Source: Deltaproteobacteria bacterium
Lineage (GTDB): Bacteria > Myxococcota_A > Polyangia > JAAYKL01
Reading direction: 5' to 3'
NCBI GenBank assembly: GCA_016936575.1
Contig: JAFGXQ010000045.1
Span: forward strand, 1 to 64,000
Length of the DNA stretch: 64,000 nucleotides
Shown here: one piece after another, positions 44,359 through 52,157 of the stretch
How the letters are laid out: each line of letters starts with the position of its first letter
Position numbering within the stretch: position 1 is the stretch's first letter
Notes under the pieces: generated by a model
Told to the model about the DNA's origin: nothing
Seen by the model: only the letters and a program-made list of their open reading frames with translations
Databases searched by the model: none
Made by a program: the position numbers and the translations under genes

Positions 44359-45642
44359 CTAATTATTTATTTTTCTTGCGAGTTCAGAATGAGGACCGGT
44401 AGGATACTTTTCGAGATACTCACGGGCGGCGGAACGTGCGCCGGAGCTGTTTCCCGATTTGTCACGCGCCTCCATCAGGCGCCCGAGTGCTTCCCGCGCG
44501 AGCCGACCGCTGGGTTGTTCGCGCAGATAGGTTTCCAACCACTGTGACGCAACGCTGTAATTCCGCTGAGAATCAAATGCAATTTTGCCGATTGAAAAAG
44601 CAGCGGTGGCGGCATTTTTGCTTTGCGGGGAGCGCGCTCGCAAAGCGAGATAGGCATCTTGCGCCAACTGCCATTCACGCTGCAGTCTGGCAGCGTCTCC
44701 CAACGCCATGACATCAGACACATCACGCTGATTCAATGCAGTCTGAACCCCCATTGCTTTTGCCTCGGCTACCACCTGCGAAAACTGTCCTTCACGATTC
44801 AACTGTACCCAGGAAATTGGGGTCGAATCCGCCGATTCTACAGAAAGATCTTTCCCGTTTTTTACGCTGCGTGCGTTGATTCGAGGACGGCGATCGGCTT
44901 TGGCATCCACATCAGATGCCGCATCGGCCACGCTGGAATGCCCCGGATCTGAAGAATTCTCAGTATCGAGCGCCAGTTTCACCGGTTCTGCCGATTGAAT
45001 CTCCACAGTTCCCTGTAACACGCTTGCAGTAAACGTCTCTTTTCGTGAGACGCGACGTCCGCTCTCCACCATCGGCCCGAAAATCTCCACTGTACCTTCG
45101 TCTAGGGTCAGAGAAAATTTCTGTGCCGCCGGTGCCCATGAAATGGTGAAAGTGGTACCAATCACATTCACTTTGTAGGGTCCCACATCAAGAACCCATC
45201 GAGTATCCTCATAGTGAATCACATTCACGTGCGCCCGGCCCTGTTCCAATAGAAAATGAACGCTATGCCCCTCTTCATTCAACACACGCGCTGTTGCGCC
45301 TTGCTCCAACAAAATTTCAGAGGCGTCAGAAAACGCTACTGTTTTATCGGATTCTGAAGCGTATAACCATTGTCCCTGCAGTGATTTTGCAGTCGGAGTT
45401 GCCGGATCACTATCGACCGTCTCACTCCCCTGCCAAAATATCAGCAATAAAATCACCGCTGCAGAAGCGACCACGCCCGTCGCTCCCCAGAGAATCCAAT
45501 TCACTTTTGAAGAAGATACCGACACCTGAGGAGAAAACAAACGTTCCCGAACGTCCTCGATGTCATTGGTGAATGCGTCTCTTTTCTCCAAGATCTCGTC
45601 CTGGTAGCCCGCAATCTTCTTTCCAAACCCACTTGTCGACAT
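44359..45642 (-). CDS. Membrane FecR/TPR protein, putative anti-sigma (module 2)
   Basis: The 427-residue protein starts at ATG 45642 (TAATG junction with the sigma gene, GGAG site). A cytoplasmic N-terminal part of about 45 residues has no HxxxCxxC zinc finger, unlike module 1. One transmembrane helix follows (WILWGATGVVASAAVILLLIFW, about 48-69). The outer part contains a FecR domain (VGPYKVNVIGTTFTISW ... LDEGTVEIFG) and C-terminal TPR repeats. It probably holds the adjacent ECF sigma at the membrane and relays an envelope signal. Its architecture mirrors the protein at 23903-25405. Confidence 0.82.
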   Translation of the reverse strand: MSTSGFGKKIAGYQDEILEKRDAFTNDIEDVRERLFSPQVSVSSSKVNWILWGATGVVASAAVILLLIFWQGSETVDSDPATPTAKSLQGQWLYASESDKTVAFSDASEILLEQGATARVLNEEGHSVHFLLEQGRAHVNVIHYEDTRWVLDVGPYKVNVIGTTFTISWAPAAQKFSLTLDEGTVEIFGPMVESGRRVSRKETFTASVLQGTVEIQSAEPVKLALDTENSSDPGHSSVADAASDVDAKADRRPRINARSVKNGKDLSVESADSTPISWVQLNREGQFSQVVAEAKAMGVQTALNQRDVSDVMALGDAARLQREWQLAQDAYLALRARSPQSKNAATAAFSIGKIAFDSQRNYSVASQWLETYLREQPSGRLAREALGRLMEARDKSGNSSGARSAAREYLEKYPTGPHSELARKINN

Positions 45643-46271
45643 TAGATCTGTCTCCATGATTCGTCATTATCCATCAACTCCTGGAGCAACGGATAACTTC
45701 TCGCTAATACGGCAAACCGTTGTTTTGCCTTGGTAATCCTTCTCTTTATCGTCGCCAAAGACACATCACACGCTTCGGCCACATCCTGCAAAGGCATTCC
45801 ATCAATAATCCGCAACGAAAACGGAATACGCTCCTTCACAGACATTTTTTCAAGTACCTGGTATACCTGCGTCAGGGCCTGCCTTTTTTCAGAATCCACA
45901 TCGTGGCTTTCTACATCAGGCAGTTCGTCCGGCGCAGAAAAAATCAGCCACCGCTTGCGGCTGGTCTTTCGAATATGCGCAATCGCCGTATAAACGGTCA
46001 CGCTCGTGAGCCAGGATTTCAACTTACTATCGTCGCGAATGCTGGATGTACTGGAAAAGGCTTCAATAAACACATTATGCAAATGATCCTGCAACTCCAC
46101 ATTGGTTCCCAATGTACGAACCAACACCCCCCGAACATGTGTGGCATATTTGTCATATAATGCCTCACGCGCGCCGGGCTGATTTGCTTTCAGCGCCTTC
46201 GCCAACGCACTGTCGTCTCCTATGAACGACACGCGTACGTTTTCAGATTTCAATCCAGGCTGCATTGCCAT
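45642..46271 (-). CDS. ECF-type RNA polymerase sigma factor (module 2)
   Basis: A 209-residue sigma factor with region 2 (YDKYATHVRGVLVRTLG ... LKSWLTSVTVYTAIAHIRKTSR) and a region 4 helix-turn-helix (LQDVAEACDVSLATIKRRITKAKQRF). It is translationally coupled to the FecR/TPR gene through TAATG. A 389-residue linker lipoprotein lies 159 bp upstream on the same strand. Its sequence differs clearly from the sigma of module 1. Confidence 0.88.
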   Translation of the reverse strand: MAMQPGLKSENVRVSFIGDDSALAKALKANQPGAREALYDKYATHVRGVLVRTLGTNVELQDHLHNVFIEAFSSTSSIRDDSKLKSWLTSVTVYTAIAHIRKTSRKRWLIFSAPDELPDVESHDVDSEKRQALTQVYQVLEKMSVKERIPFSLRIIDGMPLQDVAEACDVSLATIKRRITKAKQRFAVLARSYPLLQELMDNDESWRQI

Positions 46272-46430
46272 CTGCTATCGCCTCCCGGTACAAACACCGT
46301 TCGCATGCAACAAAGTGCACATAAGTATAGTGCATACTACAACTTCAAATCGGCTCAACAAAAATCAATGATTTTAAAAAAATTTAGGGGAGTTTAAAAA
46401 AGGACGAAAATATACAAGATGAATACGACG

Positions 46431-47600
46431 TCAACAATTCGTGCAAACGGATTTTACGCAGGTATTCAAATCGTCAATAATCGGCGACCAGGTGGCCGCA
46501 CCGGGGCAGTCCGCAACACACGCATCGAATTCGTCTCCCCACCAATCAAAGTCGGCACCGCATTCATCTCGACATACGTTGAACGGATCGCAATCGGCGT
46601 CGCCCCAACACGCCATGGCTTCATCATAGCAACTACCATCTTCGGCGGTCATGCAATCGAAACACGCAGAACAAGGATCGTCGGCCACTGCCGAGCAATC
46701 CGCATCGCCATCGGAATCAGAGTCCGAATCGGAATCGGCATCGCTGTCACTGTCACTGTCACTGTCACTATCGGCATCGCCGTCCGAACCATTGTACTCA
46801 TCACATTTTTTGCTGCCGGCATCATCCTCGCATGCTACATCGCAGGCATCGCAATAGATGCATTGCTGATACGCCCAATAGGCGTCAACAACAGCAGCCG
46901 TTGTAGCGGCTTCACAAATAGCCTGCGCCGCTTCAGGATCATCCTCTTCCCAACTATCAGTATAACATTCGCTCAATGTGCTGCAATCGTCGTCACCATC
47001 ACAGGCCTGCGCAACGGTCTCACAAGGGCCGGGAGAAGAAGATCCTGCACCCCATCCCGCCCAGCTGAAGCAAGCTACCTCGTCTCCGGTGGCCTCGTGA
47101 TCGTAGCAAGGATTGCCAGCCGTATTGTAATCAGCATCGCTGTCACTATCGGCATCACTGTCAGCGTCTGTATCGGTGTCACTATCACTGTCAGTATCGG
47201 TGTCGGAGTCTGTGTCGGTATCAGTGTCCGTATCAGCGTCAGAGTCCGTATCGGTGTCACTATCGGTATCGGTATCACTATCGGTATCGCTGTCTGAATC
47301 GGTGTCACTATCACTGTCGGTGTCACTATCGCTGTCAGTGTCAGTGTCAGTGTCAGTGTCACTGTCGCCGTCGCCGTCACTATCACTATCGCTGTCACTA
47401 TCTGAATCGCCATCGCCGTCACTGTCTGAATCGCCATCGCCGTCACTATCTGAATCGCCGTCGCCGTCACTATCTGAATCGCCGTCGCCATCGCTGTCAG
47501 CATCTGCGTCATTGAAATAAGGGTTGGTGGAGTCTGCCTCGGTGCATCCGAATAAACTCGCCAACATTAGGGAAAGCATTAAAAATAGAACTCTTGTCAT
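46431..47600 (-). CDS. Cys-rich lipoprotein with very long Asp/Ser/Thr/Gly linker
   Basis: Starts at ATG 47600 after AAGGAG. The signal peptide ends SLFG/C19. Residues about 31-160 are an almost pure Asp/Ser/Gly/Thr repeat (DSDGDGDS then DTDTDSDS types), the longest such tract in the window. A first Cys-rich domain follows, a second short linker, and a second Cys-rich domain rich in CxxC and CxxxC pairs (CSACFDC, CRDEC, CVADC) up to a C-terminal CTNC. Disulfide-stabilised surface domains on a flexible or Ca2+-binding stalk are likely; no family recognised. It precedes sigma/FecR module 2. Confidence 0.82.
   Translation of the reverse strand: MTRVLFLMLSLMLASLFGCTEADSTNPYFNDADADSDGDGDSDSDGDGDSDSDGDGDSDSDGDGDSDSDSDSDSDGDGDSDTDTDTDTDSDSDTDSDSDTDSDSDTDSDTDTDSDTDTDSDADTDTDTDTDSDTDTDSDSDTDTDADSDADSDSDADYNTAGNPCYDHEATGDEVACFSWAGWGAGSSSPGPCETVAQACDGDDDCSTLSECYTDSWEEDDPEAAQAICEAATTAAVVDAYWAYQQCIYCDACDVACEDDAGSKKCDEYNGSDGDADSDSDSDSDSDADSDSDSDSDGDADCSAVADDPCSACFDCMTAEDGSCYDEAMACWGDADCDPFNVCRDECGADFDWWGDEFDACVADCPGAATWSPIIDDLNTCVKSVCTNC
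47160..47515. repeat. Coding repeat tract of the long-linker lipoprotein
   Basis: Short units of 6, 12, 18 and 24 bp based on GAT/GAC-AGT/TCN codons repeat over about 350 bp; four 24-bp copies encoding DSDGDGDS-type units lie at the 5' end of the gene (47420-47515). The mirror strand reads as Ser-Val-Ser repeats and is not a gene. Confidence 0.8.
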
Positions 47601-48154
47601 TATAATCTCCTTAATCGAAGCGGAATTCCTATCCGCAATGATGACTTCGCCGAGTACCGGTTGCCCGAATTCCTCAGTATAATTTCTCTCCGTTATGCGA
47701 CCGTCTCCATGCGGAAAACAACCTAAGAAAGCAAGTAACGAGTCGCCATCGCAATACTGTACTTGACCTATTTTAACAAAGTAGTCTTCAATTTAAAACA
47801 TGCAAATATTGTAATCCATCCATTTTCAAACATTTAGTTGACGCCGAGGGCCATAAAAACGCACCGTTAACCTATAACAACACAAATGAGCCTATTTTTG
47901 AACACTTCAATTCTCTCACTAAACGCAGAATGGAGAACCATATTTTTGTGATATTTCGGTCGAACGCACGCTATCAAACAGCTAGGAATAACCACTGATA
48001 ACAGTAGCGCCGTAATAATCCGCCACAACTGATAATTAGATCTTTTTACTTTGTCGATCGTTTTTATCTGCATGCGCGAGTTCTTGCATTTCTTCTATAT
48101 TTTAAGTAAACAAAAAGAAAATTCAGTTTTTTTAAATTTTATGGAGGCGAAACA
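47601..48154. other. Intergenic region between divergent lipoprotein genes
   Basis: About 550 bp between two divergently read lipoprotein genes. It contains one doubtful 68-codon frame (47867-48073, minus) listed separately. No RNA gene, repeat or convincing promoter was found by eye. Confidence 0.5.
47867..48073 (-). CDS. Doubtful small membrane or lipoprotein gene
   Basis: A 68-codon frame with a hydrophobic stretch (LWRIITALLLSVVIPSCLIAC) that could be a membrane helix or a lipoprotein signal. The ribosome site is weak and the base composition resembles its intergenic surroundings, so it may not be expressed. Confidence 0.25.
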   Translation of the reverse strand: MQIKTIDKVKRSNYQLWRIITALLLSVVIPSCLIACVRPKYHKNMVLHSAFSERIEVFKNRLICVVIG

Positions 48155-48895
48155 ATGAAAAGTACGAAAACCATCCTCATTTCACTTCTTTGCTTGCTGT
48201 GGATCGCTGGCTGCGGCGGCGCAGACGTCAGTAGTGAATCAAGTCTGAAAGAACGTGCACTTGCAGATACTCCAGAAGATTACGATCCGGTGGACGCTGT
48301 TCTCGGCACCAACCCGGATTTAGATATTGCCGCTGTTGATGAGATGGAACAGCAGGAGCAGCAGGACGCGCAGGCGATGACAGACGGACCCGTTTCGGCG
48401 GACAAAGACTATATCGGCGGCGACATGGCGGTATTCGCTCCAACGGTTGTCGCCAATGGTGAAGAGATCGCTGCCACATACAAAGTGGCAATGGCGAATG
48501 ACGAAGGAACCGTAATTATGGAAAACGTCCGCGCGGGTGTGGAAACAGAAATCACTCCCGGCGTATACGACATTACCTTCACCACAAACAAAATCGCCGG
48601 AAAACCAGAAATGACGCTTCGCGGTATCGAACTTGAGGCAGGTCGTCGATTAACGCGGCAAGTGAAGTTTCCAGTGGGCGAAATCACACTCGATACCCCC
48701 GGAAACGGTTGCCGACGTGGTAAAATCATGATTCGTCAAAAAGGCGCCTCCAACTGGATGCCCGGCAACTACTCCACCTGCACTCCGATTAAACTGATGG
48801 CTGGTGAGTATGAAGCCAAGCAGGGGCACATCGAAATTTCCGGTATCCAAGTATACGACGGCGGTACCCGTACAGTAAGCATTCGCAACCAATAA
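48155..48895 (+). CDS. Lipoprotein of unknown function
   Basis: A 246-residue protein with a GGAGG ribosome site, signal peptide ending WIAG/C20, an acidic Gln/Glu-rich spacer (EMEQQEQQDAQ) and a C-terminal region of about 160 residues that looks like two beta-sandwich-type units: a first with ENVRAGVETEITPGVYDITF and a second with LMAGEYEAKQGHI. The GxYxxx pattern resembles carboxypeptidase-regulatory or PEGA-like surface domains, but the match is weak. It lacks the DSD linker. Confidence 0.65.
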   Translation: MKSTKTILISLLCLLWIAGCGGADVSSESSLKERALADTPEDYDPVDAVLGTNPDLDIAAVDEMEQQEQQDAQAMTDGPVSADKDYIGGDMAVFAPTVVANGEEIAATYKVAMANDEGTVIMENVRAGVETEITPGVYDITFTTNKIAGKPEMTLRGIELEAGRRLTRQVKFPVGEITLDTPGNGCRRGKIMIRQKGASNWMPGNYSTCTPIKLMAGEYEAKQGHIEISGIQVYDGGTRTVSIRNQ

Positions 48896-49063
48896 ATTCC
48901 CGCCTCCATTTTTTACCTTCAGCTTTTTGTTTCATCATCAGATACGACGTTTCGCGAAGTGGAAATGACCAATGATTCATTCCTTACCTTCCTCCCGACG
49001 CAAGGAACAAGGCGTGGAACAACACAACGCTTCGTAAAATGTGAAAAGGAAAGAAGGAAGAGG

Positions 49064-49288
49064 TCAGAACTGAATTTGCGCTTTATAAGAACCGCCGCCA
49101 ATATCTGAGCAGCTGAGCAACGTTTTCTTATTCTTTTCGCACCATTTTTTTATATCGTTGGGAAATGCCGAACAGTCCGCAAGAACTTCCAACATGGTTC
49201 CCGGAGCAATTTTTCTCGCTTGAATCGCAACCTTCAGGACGGGTTGTGGACACTTCATTCCATTGCAATCTAGTACTTCAGTAGCCAT
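49064..49288 (-). CDS. TusA/SirA-family sulfur carrier protein
   Basis: A 74-residue protein with the family motif GMKCPQPVLK, where the cysteine of CPxP carries persulfide sulfur in TusA. A ribosome site lies inside the end of mvhA, ten bases upstream, so it is cotranscribed with the hydrogenase genes. Typical TusA relays sulfur to tRNA or molybdenum-cofactor enzymes; TusA-like proteins near Hdr-type genes also act in sulfur metabolism. Its role here is open. Confidence 0.88.
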   Translation of the reverse strand: MATEVLDCNGMKCPQPVLKVAIQARKIAPGTMLEVLADCSAFPNDIKKWCEKNKKTLLSCSDIGGGSYKAQIQF

Positions 49289-49297
49289 CGTAACGTT

Positions 49298-50755
49298 TTA
49301 CCTCCTGGTAACGATGTGCCGAATTTCCCCAGAGGGTTCGACAAATTCAACTTTCAGCGGAGTCTGACCCAACGCATGTGTTGCGCAGGAAAGACAAGGA
49401 TCATAAGATCGAAATGTCATTTCAACCATATTCAGTAAGCCGTCATCAACGTTTCCGTCTCTAATCAGCTTTTTCGCCGCTTTTTCTATACCCATACATA
49501 TAATAGCCGCGTTCGAAACTGTGGCAACGATTAAATTGCATCCAGTCATCATTCCTTTTTCATCGGTCTGATAATGATGAATCAGGGTTCCGCGAGGGGC
49601 TTCCACGATCCCGACCCCTTCTGCGGGAGTTTGAAAATTCATATTTCGAGTTTCATCGAATGTAAGTTCCGGCGCGTCAGACAACTCCACCATTCGTTCC
49701 GCGCAGTACATCAGCTCAATGAGTCGCGCCCAGTGATTGGCCAATGTATGGTTGGACACCTGTCCGCCCAGCGTGGCGTACATTTTTTCATATTCTGCCT
49801 GAGCCCGGGGCGTTGCCATACCGGTGGAAACATTCAACCGAGCGAGTGGTGCCACCCGATACACGCCGCTGTCTTTTCCGTCCACAAATCCCTGCCATCC
49901 CTTTTCGCGCAAAAACGGGAACTTGATATATGTCCAATCCTCCACATGCTCACCGATAATTTTGTGATAGTCGCGGGGGGCATAGGTAACAACTTCCTGA
50001 CCGGTCGGGTCCACCACTCGAACATTGCCATCGTAGAGATTGACTTTGCCGTTCGCGTCGATCATTCCCATGTGATTGGTCTCATGGTAATATACATCTC
50101 CGGTAATCAATGAGACATAGTCTTTGTTTCCGAGCACCGCATCGTGAAAAATCTTCAGCGTGAATTTCGCAAATTCCACTGCTTCCTTTGAAATCTGCTG
50201 AAACTCCTTTCGCATCTCTTCAGTCACACGCTTCGACACGCCGCCGGGCAGACCGAATACGGGATGAACCGGCTTTCCGGCGCACATCTCAATAATCTTG
50301 CGAATCTTCTTTCGCATCTCTATCACATATGCCCCGTTTTCAGCGCCGACTTTCGATATGACACCCAGAATATTCCGCAGGGCCGCTGGGGCGTCGGGGC
50401 CGACGACAAAATCCGCGCCGGCAAGAATATAGAAATGCAGCGTATGATCTTCGCAAATAAACGCACTGTTAACCAGTTCCCGGATTGCCTTCGCAGCCGG
50501 CGTAGGTTCAACGCCGTATAGATCATCCAGGGCCTTTGTAGATGCCATATGATGCGTCGTGGGGCAGACCCCGCAAATGCGTGAGGTAATCTGCGGCATA
50601 TCCACTGCGGGGCGTCCCAGCGTGAATGCTTCGAACCCACGCAATTCCGGCACCTGAAACAGTGCCTTTTCCACGTTGCCGGCGTCATTCAAAAAAATAC
50701 TGATTTTACCGTGTCCCTCCAACCGAGTAATCGGGTCGATGACGATCGTTCTCAT
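49298..50755 (-). CDS. mvhA: [NiFe] hydrogenase large subunit, MvhA-like (group 3c)
   Basis: A 485-residue catalytic subunit. The nickel ligands are in CGVC (residues 61-64) and in DPCLSCATH (452-460). A C-terminal extension of about 25 residues follows the last His and would be removed by a maturation protease, which is not encoded in the window. Order and neighbours (hdrA-mvhD-mvhG-mvhA) identify the group 3c methyl-viologen-reducing type that feeds heterodisulfide-reductase-like bifurcating complexes. It overlaps mvhG by four bases. Confidence 0.92.
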   Translation of the reverse strand: MRTIVIDPITRLEGHGKISIFLNDAGNVEKALFQVPELRGFEAFTLGRPAVDMPQITSRICGVCPTTHHMASTKALDDLYGVEPTPAAKAIRELVNSAFICEDHTLHFYILAGADFVVGPDAPAALRNILGVISKVGAENGAYVIEMRKKIRKIIEMCAGKPVHPVFGLPGGVSKRVTEEMRKEFQQISKEAVEFAKFTLKIFHDAVLGNKDYVSLITGDVYYHETNHMGMIDANGKVNLYDGNVRVVDPTGQEVVTYAPRDYHKIIGEHVEDWTYIKFPFLREKGWQGFVDGKDSGVYRVAPLARLNVSTGMATPRAQAEYEKMYATLGGQVSNHTLANHWARLIELMYCAERMVELSDAPELTFDETRNMNFQTPAEGVGIVEAPRGTLIHHYQTDEKGMMTGCNLIVATVSNAAIICMGIEKAAKKLIRDGNVDDGLLNMVEMTFRSYDPCLSCATHALGQTPLKVEFVEPSGEIRHIVTRR

Positions 50756-51732
50756 TTCGTCACCTCCATTGCTTCTTTTTTAAACAACTGAGACGCGGGC
50801 ACGCCGTATCGGTAAAATGTGCCGGCGGGATCCAATATGGTCGCCACTGCTTTTTTCACCTCAATTGCGGAATCCCCATCGATATAGGCCGCAATAGCAG
50901 ACACCAGCTTGGCCCCTTGATCGGTGACGCCATCCAAAGTTCCGTAACATCCGGTACACGGCATGTTTCCCTGAATGCATTTCTCGCCGCATCCGCCTCG
51001 GGTCGCCGGTCCGCAGCAAATCACGCCCTGCTCCAGGAAACAAACCTCCGGATCAACATCGATTTCATGCGGCAGATAAAACCGTTCATGCAATGTCGGT
51101 TTGACCGGTTTGGTACGCGTACATGTGTCGCACAACGCCTTTTTACTTCCGATCACCGCTCCTTTGGGCGGCAGCTTCCCTTCCAAAATTGCGGTCACCG
51201 CATCCACAATACTATTCGGCATGGGCGGACAACCAGGTAAATAATAGTCCACATCGATCAACTGATCCAACGTATGAACCTGCGTCCAGAAACCGGGCAG
51301 TGTCGCATCCACACCGTCCACGGTGGTTTTTGTCACCGGTATTGTTTTTTCAGGGTTATCAACGGTCGGCGATTTCAAATAAGATGTTTCGAAAATTTTT
51401 TCTTTCGTTGTTAAATTGGCCAGACCGGGAATGCCTCCGGTATGCGCGCAGCTTCCGAACGCTACGATCAATCCCGCTTTGCGTCGCAGCAATCGTGCGA
51501 TATGCGCCTGTTCATCGGTGCGAATAGCTCCATTGACAAACGCCACAGCGATATCACCATCACGCAATGCCTCCACATCTGAGTATTTAAAATCAAGCGC
51601 CACCGGCCAGAGTACAATATCCACAGCGGCCGCCACATCAAGCAACCCTTCGTTCAAGTCGACCACCGCTTCTTCGCATCCACCGCATGACGCGCACCAG
51701 TAAAACGCCACTTTCGGTTTATTATCGCTCAT
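50752..51732 (-). CDS. mvhG: [NiFe] hydrogenase small subunit, MvhG-like
   Basis: A 326-residue iron-sulfur subunit without a Tat signal, so cytoplasmic. The proximal cluster ligands appear in WCASCGGCEE (Cys 13, 16), FGSCAHTGG and LPGCPPMP. Further cysteines in the C-terminal half (CDTC, CCGPATRGGCGEKC, CTGC) would bind the additional clusters of the MvhG type. It overlaps mvhD and mvhA by four bases each. Confidence 0.92.
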   Translation of the reverse strand: MSDNKPKVAFYWCASCGGCEEAVVDLNEGLLDVAAAVDIVLWPVALDFKYSDVEALRDGDIAVAFVNGAIRTDEQAHIARLLRRKAGLIVAFGSCAHTGGIPGLANLTTKEKIFETSYLKSPTVDNPEKTIPVTKTTVDGVDATLPGFWTQVHTLDQLIDVDYYLPGCPPMPNSIVDAVTAILEGKLPPKGAVIGSKKALCDTCTRTKPVKPTLHERFYLPHEIDVDPEVCFLEQGVICCGPATRGGCGEKCIQGNMPCTGCYGTLDGVTDQGAKLVSAIAAYIDGDSAIEVKKAVATILDPAGTFYRYGVPASQLFKKEAMEVTK

Positions 51733-52157
51733 GCTGTTTCCTCCTTTACCGCGCTGTCGGTCAGTTTCAACGGGCCGAGCGCCGCCACCTTGTTATACAT
51801 TTCGTTCACCACCTTTCCGAAACGCTCACCTTCACCGGCAGAAACCCAATTCAGCTGAAACCGATCGGACTCAATTCCGAACTGCGCCAACAACGGTTCA
51901 AGCAACAGCATTCGCTTTTGTGCGCTGTAGTTTCCCGACTTATAATGGCAGTCGCCCGGATGACATCCAAGCACGAGCACGCCGTCCGCACCTTTGCGAA
52001 ACCCCTGCAATATCAATTGGGGATCCACTCGGCCGGAACACATGACTTTTACCAGCCGCACACCGGACGGATATTCAATTTTCAGTCCGCCTGCCTGATC
52101 CGCTCCCCCATAGGAGCACCAATTACACACAAACGTCAACAGCTTGACTTCAGCCAT
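51729..52157 (-). CDS. mvhD: MvhD electron-transfer subunit
   Basis: Start at ATG 52157 (GGAGG site) gives 142 residues. The protein binds a [2Fe-2S] cluster in this family and links the hydrogenase to HdrA. FVCNWCSYGGADQAG, VMCSGRVDP and GCHPGDCHY are the conserved MvhD motifs, with all five expected cysteines. It overlaps hdrA by eight bases and mvhG by four. Confidence 0.94.
   Translation of the reverse strand: MAEVKLLTFVCNWCSYGGADQAGGLKIEYPSGVRLVKVMCSGRVDPQLILQGFRKGADGVLVLGCHPGDCHYKSGNYSAQKRMLLLEPLLAQFGIESDRFQLNWVSAGEGERFGKVVNEMYNKVAALGPLKLTDSAVKEETA

Noticed and set aside
49489-50755. Possible periplasmic (uptake) hydrogenase
   Set aside because: The small subunit lacks a Tat signal and the neighbours are MvhD and HdrA, so a cytoplasmic group 3c enzyme fits better.
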